Assembly (NCBI GenBank): GCA_009809945.1
Contig: WTPW01000317.1
Span: 113,753 to 177,752 of the forward strand
Reading direction: 5' to 3'
DNA from: Gigaspora margarita
Lineage: Eukaryota > Glomeromycota > Glomeromycetes > Diversisporales > Gigasporaceae
DNA length: 64,000 nucleotides
Shown: in pieces, positions 22,000 to 34,281 of the stretch
Position numbering within the stretch: the stretch's first letter is position 1
How the letters are laid out: each line of letters starts with the position of its first letter
Translations under genes and position numbers: made by a program
Notes under the pieces: model-generated
What the model saw: only the letters and a program-made list of their open reading frames with translations
What the model was told of the DNA's origin: nothing
Database searches by the model: none

Positions 22000-23650
22000 A
22001 ATAAAAGTTTATAAAATCTTATAATACGCAAATTTTTATTAATTTATTCTAACTTTATGCACTAAGTAAACATGTTCAACACCTAAAAATATATTAAATC
22101 AGCAAAGCTATTTTTAATTTACTTGAAATTTGGAGAATAAATACATATTTTGTATTTTTGTTTAAAAAAGTCAAATTAAGCATTTTTTCCAAATTTCAAG
22201 TAAAATAAAAGCAATTCTGCTGATTTAATATATTTTTAGGCCCTAAACAAGTTTATCTAGTGCATAGAGTTAGAATTAATTAGTAAATTTTGTAAATAAT
22301 AAGAATTTATAGAATTTTATTAATAAAATTCTATAAAATCTTATGATTCACAAAATTTTACTAATTAATTCTAATTTAATGCATTAAATAAAATTGTTCA
22401 GGGCCTAAAAATACATTAAATCAGTAGTATTCTTTTTATTTTACATGAAATTTGGAAAAAAATGCTTAAATCTGACATTTTGATCAAAAATCCAAAATTA
22501 TGCATCTATTTTCTAAATTTCAAGTAAAATAAAAATAATACTGCTTATTTGATATATTTTTAAGTTCTAAATAAATTTACTTAGTGCATTAAATAGAATT
22601 AATTAGTAAAAATTTGTAAATCTTAAGATTTTATAGAATTTTATTAATAAAATTCTATAAAATCTTATATTCTCAAATATTTACTAATTAATTCTAACTT
22701 TATGCACTAAGGGGAGTGCAGAAAATCACGTAATTTTTTTAGGAGGGAGAGGGTCCCCAATTATCACGTTCTATATATATATATAGTAAAATAGCCAATA
22801 ATATTGAAGTGTTTATTATAATAAAAATTCGCTAAAAGTTGCTACATAGTAAAGTCTAAATTTTACTATATAAATCGATAATTATCAGTTAAGTAAACTT
22901 GTTTGGAATATCAAAATACATATATTCTAAAATTTTTATCAAAATTGAAGAAGTGTTTATTATTTAACTTTTAATTTTTACGTTCGTCGAATGTATTTTT
23001 TTAAAAAATTTTAAAATTTTCGTCAAACATAAAAATCAAAAAGTCAAATAATAAAAAGTATTCCAATACTGATAAAAATTTTTAAGTAAGTGTATTTTGA
23101 TCTTCTGAACAAGTTTACTTAAGCAACTTTAATCTATTCACATAGTAAAATTTTGACTTTACTATGTAGTGACTGTTATCGTACGTGGTTCAAAAACATT
23201 TTTGAATTTTTTTAATATTAAAAAGATGAAATTTGATTGGTCAATATACTATCATGGGGGAGGGGGTCAGACCTATGTAAACCCTAATTACGTGATTTAC
23301 TGCACTCTCCTAAATAAACAAATCTAGAACCTAAAAATATATTAAATTGCTGAATTGTTTTTTATTTACTTGAAATTTGGAGAAAAGATGTTTAAATTTG
23401 ACTTTTTTGATTAAAATTCCAAAAATTATGCATTCATTTCCAAATTTCAAGTAAAATAAAAATAACTTTGCCAATTTGATGTATGTTTAGTTGCTAAACA
23501 TATTTACTTAGTGCATAAAGTTAGAATTAATTAATAAAAATTTGTGTATTATAAGATTTTATAAAATTTTATTAATGAAATTCTATAAAATCTTATGATA
23601 TATAAAATTTTACTAATTAATTCTAACTTTATGCACTAAATAAACTTGTT
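22000..23650. repeat. Array of alternately inverted palindromic monomers, array 1
   Basis: Monomers of about 160 bp alternate in orientation, so each direct period (about 322-326 bp after removing the insert) consists of two palindromes. One is built on GTGCATAAAGTTAGAATTAA, ATTTTATAGAATTTTATTAA and their inverses. The other is built on TACTTGAAATTTGGAGAATA and AAGTAAACTTGTTCAGCACC and their inverses. The period is seen from GCACTAAGTAAAC-type marks at 22053, 22378, 22700 and 23629. A PIF/Harbinger-like MITE interrupts it at 22711-23310. No ORF. Confidence 0.85.
22711..23310. mobile_element. PIF/Harbinger-like MITE inside array 1
   Basis: The ends GGGGAGTGCAGAAAATCACG and the inverse of GGAGAGTGCAGTAAATCACG are flanked by TAA on both sides (22708-22710, 23311-23313). 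The flanking array reads continuously (GCACTAA, then ATAAAC) once the insert is removed. A 3-bp TAA duplication with a GG-start terminus fits PIF/Harbinger. The centre, 22838-23173, is the same palindromic core as in the pogo MITEs at 8001 and 13787. Confidence 0.85.
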
Positions 23651-23790
23651 CAGAATCAAAAAATAATATAATATATTTAGACTTAGAAAAGTCTGCAGAC
23701 TTCAGACCAGACCTGGACCAGACTTATATAGTAAACTTTAGAGTCTGAGTCTGGCCCGATCCCAGACCAAACCCAACTGGACCCTAATCA
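23650..23790. repeat. CAGACC-rich boundary of array 1
   Basis: A cluster of CAGACC and GTCTGG words (such as TTCAGACCAGACCTGGACCA) directly abuts the array. The equivalent, inverted block precedes array 2 at 59905-60070 and a solo fragment at 8757. It is probably the subterminal region of the element that carries the arrays. Confidence 0.6.
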
Positions 23791-23919
23791 GATTTAAATC
23801 ATATGTTATTTAAATCCCCCTTCTACCTCTAAAAACTTTTGATTTGTTATATTAAACATAGAATTAGATTGGAATGGCCTAACTTTGTCATATATACCCA
23901 ATGTTTTATATATTTTAAT

Positions 23920-24300
23920 CTGGATGAATTTATATTAGGCAATACAAAGTTAATTTTTCATTTTGCATAACCTGGTGTTTCAAAATTCTAGTTAGCAGGT
24001 CAGTTTTTTTTTTAAATTATTAACTTTATATGGCCTAAACTAATTCACATTCATATTTAAGATCATGCAAAGTTAATTCTTTGGTTTGCATAATATGAAA
24101 TCAGAAAATTTTGCCTTTTTTTTATCAGGCCTATCAGGTAATTACAAAAAATAAAGTCATCATTAAATGATACCAGAGAAAAAATTAAATGGCAAAAATA
24201 GAATAATTGGTGCAATAGGAATTTTAAAAAAATTTTTTTTGGAAAAATTGGGTTAGCAGATTATACAAAATGAAAAATTAACCTTGCATGGCCTTATATA
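23920..24300. repeat. Foldback-family fragment (as at 10460-11720)
   Basis: It contains TACAAAGTTAATTTTTCATT, TTTTGCATAACC and, at its right, GGTAATTACAAAAAATAAAG and ACAAAATGAAAAATTAACCT, in the order of the foldback tandems at 10460-11720. One arm pair only. Confidence 0.5.
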
Positions 24301-24496
24301 TTAAATTATAACTTATCTTAAAATTATATCCAAGTTATTTTTACATAATATACATAAATATATTTATTTTTACTTTTTCAATATAGCTTTCAAGATGCCT
24401 CTGATGCTTCAAATGGTCTGGAGACTTTCAATACAATATGTTTTATATTTAAATCTGGGTGTATTAATTCTGCTAGGTCCATATCTGCGAACTAAT

Positions 24497-26285
24497 AATG
24501 CCTGATGCAATTATTTTCATGATGATGAAAGGTTTTATCAAATTTGCATCTGACAAAACCCTTAACAATTGACAAAACCCTTGATGCTTGACAAAATCTT
24601 TGATAATTGATGAAACTCTTGACGATTGACAAAACCTTTGACAATTGATAAAACTCCTGATGCAACCCTGACTATTGATGAAACTAATGCTATAGCTCTC
24701 CAACACAAAAAAATTGTTCTCTATTTTAACCGATCGAGTTTTAAAATCAGATTTGATGTAAAATTTTTTACAAAAAACAGATAGCTCAAAATTTTATTAG
24801 AAAACTATCTATTGCATTCTAATTAAAAATGATTCTCATGAATTTTACTAATAGCCACAATGGCTACTATATTTTTTTAACCCTAACTCTAATTATAACA
24901 CAGTTTTCTTGGCCTTAATTTTACACATATGTTTACTTAGAAAATAAAACACATTTGTTTTGATTATCATGTTACACTTTATCCTAAATTTTAATTGGTC
25001 AAAATTACAGAATTACAGATGATTAATTTTTTGTTAGAGTGCTACTTAAGATGATGAAGCTCTTAATAAAACCCTTGTTAATTGGAAAAAGCTTTTACAT
25101 TGAATCTAAACAGATTATTTTTTATTGCTAACATTTCACTAGCCAAAGCAAAGCGTAGGATCAACTCATACAAGGGGATCACCAAATTCTGGGATGGAAT
25201 ATATTAGAGTGCATTGGAATCATGGTTGGCTAGATTGGAATCGATTGATTTTGCCTCAAAATCATAAAAAATTTTACTAATAAAATCATATCCATTCATT
25301 AAATAATTTTCTGTAGAACCTGCTAACAGCTAAGGATAAACACCATCCTAGATCTGACGCATATGACCTGGAATTTTGGTAACCTTTCTGTAAAATTTGC
25401 ATAGGATTGATTGTCCGAACACATAATTTTTTGAACTATCAATAATAACACTAATGCTATGAACATCTGTTTCATTTGCAGACTAAAACCATACTCTCAA
25501 ATATTTTTAATTCGTACTGAGGTTTTAATCACTCACTAGGTGTTTAATTCACTTACTAAGAGGTTCATACACTTGCTGAAAGTCTATAACCCTCATTGAG
25601 AGTACCAGTGGAGTACCCTCGTTGAGGGTTAAAATCACCAACTATGCTACAAACTATGCCAAAATAAGAAATATATAAATAATACATAATAATAAAATAC
25701 TATGATACTGCTAATTTGTAGAAACACCTATCTGGGTAGTGATAGGCATCATGCAGAATTTCATGCATAATCCATCATGTAATGCATGAGATAATTTAGA
25801 CCAATACCATAATTCCAGCTGAAATTTACATAATTTTAGTAAACAATCCTGCGAATCGCATACGAATCACGCATGAGATTTCACGTTCTGCATAGGATTT
25901 TTGAAAAAGATGCAAATTGCCCATTACTATATCTGGGTGATTGTTGCAAATCATCAGGCAATGTCACATTGATGTCAAAAAGATAGAAACTAGAAAGATA
26001 TAATAATGAACAAAAAATTAACTTTACATGGACTAATTTATTTCTGTTATGAAAGAAATGAATAATAGTCTTATACTTCATCAAAATCATCATGGGTTTT
26101 GTTATTTATTATTGGTTTCGTCATGTGTCATGTGTTTCATCATATGTCATAGGTTTTGTCATGCGTCATGGGTTTCACCATGAGTCATGGGTTTCGTTAT
26201 TCATCAATTTGTCAATTTGAAGTTGTCTGACAAAATGGTTTTGTCATGTGTCAATAATGCAGGTTGCATCATGCATCAGGCATCA
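24497..26285. mobile_element. Inverted-repeat element with subterminal minisatellites
   Basis: The terminal words AATGCCTGATGCA (left) and TGCATCAGGCATCATT (right) are inverse. Next to each lies a minisatellite of about 19-20 bp, also inverse in sense: TTGACAAAACCCTTGA-type units at about 24547-24680, and GTCATGGGTTTCGTCATGTG-type units at about 26090-26250. The interior shows no transposase. Target duplication not certain. A 119-bp relative sits at 55868-55986. Confidence 0.6.
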
Positions 26286-27200
26286 TTACTGTGAATGCTC
26301 TACTACCAATTCTTTTAATAATTTTTAATTGGTTGGTAGCAAAATAAGTTAAACTTGAGTCTTCCAAGCCATTTTTAATAATCATTTTCTGACTTGTTTT
26401 ATTAATTGCTTTCTTATTAACTGCAACATTTAAAAAAGTCAAATATTTATTAAATCTATTCAACAAATCCTTATACGGGACACTTAAAGAAGAGTGAACC
26501 CAGTGATAATCACAAATTGTATTACCCTCCATATAATTACCTGAAAATTTTGATTGTTAGAAGAGCATAATAACAAATAACTAGTTTGTGTAACTACAAT
26601 GTAAGCGATTTCTATATATAAAAGACCTTTTAACTATATCAAAAAGCTAACCCTAACCCTAATCCTAACCACGAGATTAAAAATTTTTTTGTTGGTAGTT
26701 TTATGGATGCTTTTTGCCTTCCTGCATTAATTAAAGATCATTGATGATAAATGTTACCTGATATTTGTTTACTTTTTTTAGCCAATCAAAATTATATATG
26801 AGAGTTATCACTGGGCACACTCTTATTGAAACTACCCAAATTTTCTAATGTCATATATGCATTTTACAAAATCCTTTATAAGTTGAAGACTAGTAGATTC
26901 TTTAAAAAAATCCTTGATTATCTTGTTTTCGAATTTCTAAATCTCTCATAAAAGCCATAGCAGAATTTACTCATTTTGTTAAATAACTATATAAACATTT
27001 ATTATATTCTGCTTTTTGATATAACATTATAATATCTTCTCCAATTTAAAAAATATTTTTATTAATAGTATGAAAGATACATAACTTGCTGATGTTTCTA
27101 TAGCATTAGTTTGAGCTTTAACAGTTATTTCTGATTGATTAATAAAATTTTAATTTTCATTCTTTGTTGGTTCATAAACATCTGATTTATCAACACCTTC
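26269..27200 (-). pseudogene. Unknown protein, disrupted by a repeat
   Basis: Family not recognised. On the minus strand one frame (26532-26269) gives a coding-like 87 residues (NTICDYHWVHSSLSVPYKDL, LLNRFNKYLTFLNVAVNKK, GLEDSSLTYFATNQLKIIKR). Farther upstream on the same strand (about 27200-26885) further coding-like pieces appear (NIEGVDKSDVYEPTKNEN, KAQTNAIETSAS, NSAMAFMRDLEIRKQDNQGF, then KESTSLQLIKDFVKCIYD in a shifted frame). The CCCTAA-bearing repeat copy B (26525-26880) lies exactly between the two parts. Stops occur in the upstream part, and the 3-prime end runs into the terminal repeat of the element at 24497-26285 (MMPDA then stop). I read it as one host or element gene broken by two insertions. 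Confidence 0.4.
26525..26880. repeat. Dispersed repeat with CCCTAA tract, copy B
   Basis: Uninterrupted copy of the repeat described at 5500-7520. It includes TATATAAAAGACCTTTTAAC, ATCAAAAAGCTAACCCTAAC, CTGATATTTGTTTACTTTTT and GAAACTACCC. It splits a coding-like region and serves as the empty-site reference for the hAT insertion in copy A. Confidence 0.7.
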
Positions 27201-27673
27201 TATGTTGTAATTAGCTCAAATTATATATTATATGACTCATGAAATTTCATAATGCGAATAATTTTTAAATTCTAAAAGTACTCAACTGATGTGTGTCAAA
27301 AGTTTAAAAACCTGCTGTAATATTACACATTACTTCTTTAAACTTGCGCCAACTGTGAAATGGGCCATAGGATTGCACAGTATAGTCAGATTTTGTTCAG
27401 TCAGGAATTTACTATATTTGGGATTATATAAAAGTGAGCAGAATCACGTGATATCAAACCAATCAAATTATAGAATTTTGATGATCTTTGGCAAAATAAA
27501 TCAAGAAAAACAGATAAAAACCTGAAAAATACAAAAAAACAATAGTCTATACCTATCTTGGGTGGGTTAATAAAAATGTGCGAATGGTATTTTTGCTTTT
27601 ATATAACTACCTAAAATCTAAGATGACCCTAACCCTAAATTTATTCAATAATATATATATATTATAAGTATTT

Positions 27674-27920
27674 GGGCTGCTGTCAATAGTAAACACATTT
27701 TTTAAAAAAATTAATGTCTTAATTTTCACAGCTCATCTCTTGATGAATTTTGAAGCTATTACCATCATTTAATAGTTAAAAGAAAGCTTAAGACCTAAGG
27801 TTTCATTTAACTATTAAATGACAACAATTATTTGAAATTCATCAAAGTATGAGTTGTGAAATTTAAGGCATTGATTGTTTTTAAAACGTTGATCTGACTG
27901 ATTTCTATTGATAGCAGCCC
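27674..27920. mobile_element. MITE, 247 bp
   Basis: The ends GGGCTGCTGTCAATAG and CTATTGATAGCAGCCC are inverse, with ATTT on both sides as a possible 4-bp duplication. The arms pair through most of the length (AATTTTCACAGCTCATCTCT against AGTATGAGTTGTGAAATTTA). No protein. Confidence 0.75.
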
Positions 27921-28153
27921 ATTTGCTCTTTAAGACTTGGTGAATAATGATCAAACTATTTAGTAATGATTGTCAGTTGAATTACTCTACGTTCTTTTTC
28001 AGATTGTTCTATGTATTACAATGATTGAACATCAAAATGAGAGTCTATATAAATTGATTTTTTCAGACGTACAGTAATACTACAATACTGTAACTTCAAT
28101 ATCTGGATTCGCCCTATTCCACTTTGAGACAAATTTTAAATGAAAGGAATAGT

Positions 28154-29526
28154 TATAGATGGCAGTGAAATTATAGTGGTAATTTTTACATTCAGCAGTA
28201 GAAATTGTTGAAATAATTTCACAAAAAATTTTTTAAGATTGAGATGCCGAATTAAATTTCAATTGTTGAAATTAATTTATATACAAAAATTAAATCAACT
28301 GTTGAAATTAAATCAACTGCTNAAATTAAATCAACAGTTGAAATTAATCAATGNTTGAAATTAAATCAATGGTTGAAATTAAATCACCTGTTGAAATTAA
28401 ATCAANAGTTGAAATTAAAATTAATAGTTTAAGGGTTCTCAAGCATTTCTCTCAAAGTGATTAGTTAATTATAGAGATCACACAAGTACTACAATTAATT
28501 GAAGTAATACAGTACTAATAGTAATTTTGTCAAAATTTTTGCTACAAAACGCAGTTATTAAATTTTAGCACAACTATTATAGTTTCTGATCATCTTTTTT
28601 AGTTATTGTGATAATAAAATCAATTGACTGAATAATTTATTTTTCAACAATTAAAAATTCCATACGCCAAATCTAAATGTTCAAAGTTTTATTTTTTTGT
28701 TATAGCTAAGATATTTTGAGTTATGGCCTAAATTTTTTTTTTTAACCCACAATTCTACTACGTTGTTTGTACTTTATTTGGAACCAAAACCCAAACTCCC
28801 AAATCTTTTGTTTAATTCACATTAATTGAGTTTTGGGATCAGGCTTTCTATTTTATTTGGGACCAAAAATTTAATAAGGTAGCTGCACGATGCTGTTGAC
28901 AAGCCTAACAAAATTTCAGTATGATACTTGATTTACTATTACAAATCAATATATAATACTGTATGCAGTTAAGGCTAATTTGGTAATATCGCGATAAAAC
29001 AATTGTTTTTTTTTTTTTTTTTTTTTTTTTTATAAATCAAGTGATATATCAATAAACAAAGCTGGTAATATCAGAAATAAAAATAAATCAAACAAAAAGT
29101 GAGGTATAACTTAAACTTGAAATACTTAAAATAATCCTTTGAAAGGGATAACAGACAAATAGCACTACAAAAGCCATATCAAACTGGTTTTTTAATATAA
29201 AATGCAAATCGGACTCCAATGTTATATGAAAATATAACCAATCAAAGAATGGTATTTGTTCACATCATTTTACTCCTCAGATAACTATACACTATGTTGC
29301 ACTCCATTCCTGGTATAGCCAAATTAATTTTAATGATTAAATCAACAGTTGAATTAATTTTGATGGTTAATTTAATTTCAACTATTGAATTAATTTTGAT
29401 TATTAAATTAATTTCAACTGTTGGATTAATTTCAACTGTTGAAAATAATTTCGGTTTCAACAGTTGAATTTAATTTTCAACTGTTGAAATTTTCAAAATT
29501 AAAATTTAATTTCACCGCCATTTATA
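28154..29526. mobile_element. hAT-like element with 8-bp TSD and minisatellites
   Basis: Terminal repeats TATAGATGGCAGTGAAATTA and inverse TATAAATGGCGGTGAAATTA are flanked by the perfect 8-bp duplication GGAATAGT (28146-28153 and 29527-29534). Inside each end is an array of 18-19-bp units containing AAATTAAATCAACAGTTG (28255-28430), inverted at the other end (29320-29500). The interior has a run of about 24 T near 29008-29031 and no transposase. Three N bases lie in the left array. The frame at 29260-29460 is only the minisatellite read through. Confidence 0.85.
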
Positions 29527-29534
29527 GGAATAGT

Positions 29535-30697
29535 AATGCATAACTAATACCAGACATATAGGGATATTAACTCATTAAAAACTAGCTATATCAGTTAGTT
29601 AGCTGCATAAACTAGTTTTAACTAGTTATATGAAACTAGTTATAAAATTTATATAACCTGTTATTAAAAACTATATAGTTAAATTTAAGTTAAACAAGGT
29701 TCACATCGCACAGGATGCAGTTGCTGAGCATCCAGAAGCATAGTAGTTAAAACTAAATTATTGACACGATTGATGTTGAAAAAACATCAATCTAATACTA
29801 GTTTAACAGGAGCTGTTATATGCCTAAAGCTGGATGTAGTACTAATCACACAAGCAGACAGACAGACAAATTCACAAAAAGTCTATGGACATGTACAGGT
29901 CATGTAATATTTCATTTTATGGACTAGAGATTAGAACTGAATTGTTGCATTCAAATTTAAAACCAGTTTAACCCAATTTGAATATTTTTATTCAGATTTA
30001 ATAAAACTGGATTTATGAATTTAATAAAACTGAATAAAACTGAATAAAACTGAAAAATCGAATATAATAAAACTAGATTTATCGAATTTAATAAAACAAA
30101 AAATTGAATACCAGCCATCTAGAATGGTGAGTTCACAAATCATACATTTAATTTGCTAGTGTAGTATACTCATATTACTCTGCAGTATGTAATATCATAT
30201 GATGGAACAAAAATATATAAACTATTCTCTATCACTATCAACAGATTGCTTTAAGATTTAAAATGCATTTATTGCAATTTATTTAGATACAAGAATGTGA
30301 TTTTGGCTGACATTTATCAATAATAATAACTAACTATATTATAGCCAAATTAGTGTCTAGTAATTTTATTTAGCGCATGGATTATTGGATTATTAGCAAA
30401 ATTTATCAATTTCGATCACTTTGGCCAGATCTGCTAAATTTTGGTTGCATGACCAATCTATCCTGATTTATGACATATCAAGCTACTCTAAGAACAGACA
30501 TTTGAACATTCTAACAACTAGTTTATTACAACCACGAAAACTAGTTTTTTAAATTTGGGTTAATTTAGTTTTACGAGTTTATTAAAATTGCAAAACTAAA
30601 TTACCTGGGTTTATTTAAATTTAGATTAAAACTGGTTTAAGTTAAAGTTGAAAAATTAAATCTGAATTGTAAAAATAAAAATGGTTCTAACCTCTAT
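29535..30697. other. Long stretch without a recognised gene
   Basis: Contains ACTAGTTATATGAAACTAGT palindrome words (29600-29650), a CAGACAGACAGACAAA motif at about 29855, and degenerate AATAAAACTGAATAAAACTG repeats (30000-30100). The CAGACAGACAGACAAA motif recurs on both outer sides of the 10-kb composite element. No coding frame. Confidence 0.5.
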
Positions 30698-31462
30698 TAT
30701 AGACACGTACCAAAATAATAATTTTTTGAATTAAAAAATATCTTGTTAAAGCTTTTATACCAAGATAACATCCTTTATCTCCTAATAAAACTGGTACTTC
30801 TGGTCGTTCTAGTTCTAATATTGATGAGATTATTAAAATCTGATTAGAAGAACCGGAGATATGATCTTTCAAAATTTGGACAACGTTCTAAAGATTATAT
30901 AAAAATGTCGCATAAACTTTATATGCTGTACCTCAGGCTCTATTGAGTTTATTTTAATAATCTCACTACTATTAGAGCCAGTAAAACCAGGAGAACAAGT
31001 TTCTTAGAATGGTAAAGAATTAATCTATTATAAAATCTCAGTAAAACTACTTTTTATTTTAAAAAAAGAAATAAGAAAGAGGCAGCCCAGAGGACTTTTG
31101 AACTAAGTTAATCTCTTTTATCACTCTAAGTAAACTTATGCTCTTGTTCTTTTTGATACTGACTCTGGTAATTTTATTAAAATTAACTTAGTAGAACTGG
31201 ATATATAGTCTCATGAAATTTATACGATGTTTTTATATAATCTTTAGAACATTACCCAAATTATGAAAAGTCATATCTCCAGTTCTACTAATCAAATTTT
31301 AAAAATTTCATTACTATTAGAACTGGAAAGACCAGAAGAACAAGTTGTATTAGAATAATAAAGTATATTATCTTAGTGCAAAAGCCTTAACGGATCATTT
31401 TTTAAGTCAAAAATTGTTATTTTGGTATATTTAAATATTATGTGACATGTACGTGTCCGTAA
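30698..31462. mobile_element. Inverted-repeat element with three copies of one arm
   Basis: The outer words GACACGTACC (30702) and GTACGTGTCC (about 31450) are inverse, and the arms continue inward through ATAATTTTTTGAA-type sequence. The block at 30740-30870 (minus strand) recurs on the plus strand at about 30930-31010 and 31265-31375. All three read SNQILIISSILELERPEVP-like peptides. The repeated peptide may be fortuitous translation of the arm, and no full gene is visible. Confidence 0.5.
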
Positions 31463-32080
31463 ACAGCTATACCTTTCCTACAAAAACATTAATAAATGAG
31501 TTTACCCTCTAATGTGACTTCACCCTAATCTCACCCTAACCCTAAAAGGTTTCATTGAATAAAAGTCACGAGAGGGGTAAAATTTTTTGTAGGTGAGTTA
31601 CCACAGCTGTGTTCATAGACTTTCTGCAAATTCAAGTATGAACTCTAGTATGTATGGTTATATGGCAAATGCAATTGAGGTAGATCATATAGTACAAATC
31701 ACATGAACAGACAGACAGACAAAATTTAATTCTAAGCTCTAGTTAGGGTATCCAGGATTATAATGCGGCATAATATGTGCATAATTTGATCTGTACTGCA
31801 TATGCATTATGTGTCACATAAAGTTGTATAATTTGGGTCATTTCACATAATAATTCATATAATATGAGTGTACTTGTTTGTGGCCAATGAAATTGCTCAA
31901 AATAGAATAAAAGGCTAGGGTTTGGAACTAATGTATTTTTCACTAGTAAAACTGGCTTGATTGGTTAGTATTTAAAAAACAAAACTGGTTCCAAACTCTA
32001 TATAGATAGAACAAATAACCAATTATAGCATTTTAAATAATTTTCTTTAATCAATTTTAAGCAGTCTATGTACATATATA

Positions 32081-33064
32081 TAGGTAGTCTCATTACTTCT
32101 GGATGAAAAATTAATAGTTCAAAAGTTATTATATAATAAAGTTTTGATTTTTATAAATTAAAATTTTAAAAAAAATTATATATAATATTAAACATATATA
32201 TAATTTATTTATAAAAAAAAATTCTATTAATTATTAATTTAATATTTTTTAAAAAATTTTTAAAATTGTTTAATTTTTAAAATAAAAAAATTTAAAAAAT
32301 TAAAATTTCTAGTAATTTTAAAATTTACCCAATCAAAATCAAGTATATTTTTGTGATAATTCGCAAGTGCTTTGGTATAAATATCAAGAATAAACCTGTA
32401 AAATTTCAAATAAGGTTATTATGTAAAAAAAAAAGTTGTAGTATAATTTATAATACTAATTTAAACTAATTTACTACTATTTTATATAGTAAAAATAATG
32501 CCTATTTAAGGTTAAAAAAGTTAAAAAATCAATATTTTTTTAAATTTTAAAAATTTTATATGCATATATATATATATATAATAACCCTTTAAACTCTAAT
32601 TTTAAACTGATATTAACTAAAAATTTATTGATTATAAATTTTATTAACTTGTCATATAAGTATATATTATACTAAAAATTAGTATATTTATGTTATTTAC
32701 TAGTTTTTAATCTATAAACTATATTAATAACAAATATTTTAAATTTTATAAAAATTTTTATTATAGATACAAAATATCACTAGAATTATTTATTTTTATA
32801 AAAAAAATATAGTTTGTATAATAAAAAAAAATATAACAATTTATAAATATATAAACTATCTATTATTTTTTAATTTAATATATAAATTAATAATAAAAAA
32901 TATTTAATTTTTATACAATAAATGTATACTTGTAGCTTGATATTATAATATATACTTTTCCAAAAGATATATTTAAAATAACAATAATTAAATAAAATAT
33001 TATTTATAAATATTTTTACTTGCTATATTAATATATAATATATCAGAAGTGACGAGATGATCTA
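32081..33064. mobile_element. AT-rich TIR element, copy 1
   Basis: The ends TAGGTAGTCTCATTACTTCT and the inverse of TAGATCATCTCGTCACTTCT enclose about 980 bp of extreme AT richness. It is a direct-orientation copy of 40716-41625 (shared marks TTTACCCAATCAAAATCAAG, CTAATTTACTACTATTTTAT, AACTGATATTAACTAAAAAT). Non-coding. Its right end is 41 bp from the Tigger. Confidence 0.8.
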
Positions 33065-34281
33065 TACTATATATTAATATGCAAGATAAAAAACCTAAAT
33101 AGATACAGTCAACCCTCCCTAAATGCACCCCCCCTAAATGCAGCACCTCTCTAAATGCATGCCAGATTCCCGGGCCCACCATGGGCCTTATAGATAAATG
33201 CANGTTCTATATTCTGTAAATGCATGCTACTTTTTTGGCCCCTCTATATTAAATTTCCTCCATAAATGCACGCACGTGATCACTAGCCAATCATAATTTA
33301 TTATTTATAATGCATACGATCGATATCGGTAGATTTAAAATTTAAAATAAATTAAATAAATTATATTTTATTTATATTAATCATATTATTTGACCATTCA
33401 ATATGAGTTGAATAAAGATTATTTTATTCAAGTATACGGCTAGTTAACTTGAACAAAGTAAAATTCTAGATTGAATTAAATAGCATTATAGGTTCAAGCA
33501 GTTTACTTGATATAATGTTACTCAACACTATCGAATGAAGTAACAATTTTATTAAATATAAATTGTGCGAAATATGCTTTTAAAATCAGGGCACATCTAT
33601 GAAAAGAGATAATCAGCCTTATCATTTTTTTTCATTGAAATAATCACTTGATTAGTTTACTCAAGCCCCGATTAATTAAACATCTGCTTTTGACTCATTG
33701 AGTGAGGGGCTTGATAACCCTCAAATCTTGTATCAATAAAAAAGCCTNATAACTTTTATTTTGTTCATTAATGCTTGTAATTGATATACGTAAAGGGGGA
33801 ACTGATAGTAGTTAAACAATGCTAAATAGATTTCTATTGTAGCAACATAACATGATGATGGTAATACTGGAGCAATTATAGTTGAGCATAACCTGTCTCG
33901 GCTTATACATCGATTGCACTAATATATGCAACAATTTCTCATTTAATAAAGGTTAATATCTAGCATTATTAGCTAGATACACATGTTATGTGAATGCAAT
34001 GATTTTTGAAAATATGTCATTCACCGCACATGAAACACAATTGTGCATATATGAAAGAACAAAAAAGATGTAAAAACCTGTTAAGTAGAAACCTGTTCCT
34101 AAACATCACCATCGTCACTATAGGTTATTCAGCATCGCTATCTTATGAAAGGGTTTATTTGACACCTGCAATTTATTTATCCCCAGCCCTTCCTTGTAGT
34201 ATAGAAGATTATATTTAACGGATCTTTAAAGAAAACAATAAAACAAACCTTATTTCTTCCATAAATTTTCATAACAACGGC

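Noticed and set aside
28250-28430. CRISPR-like spaced repeats
   Set aside because: Units abut directly with no unique spacers, lie at the end of a hAT-like element and are inverted at its other end. The genome is eukaryotic.
29260-29460. 66-residue minus-strand frame with TVEIN/IIKIN repeats
   Set aside because: This is the 18-19-bp minisatellite read through in one frame.
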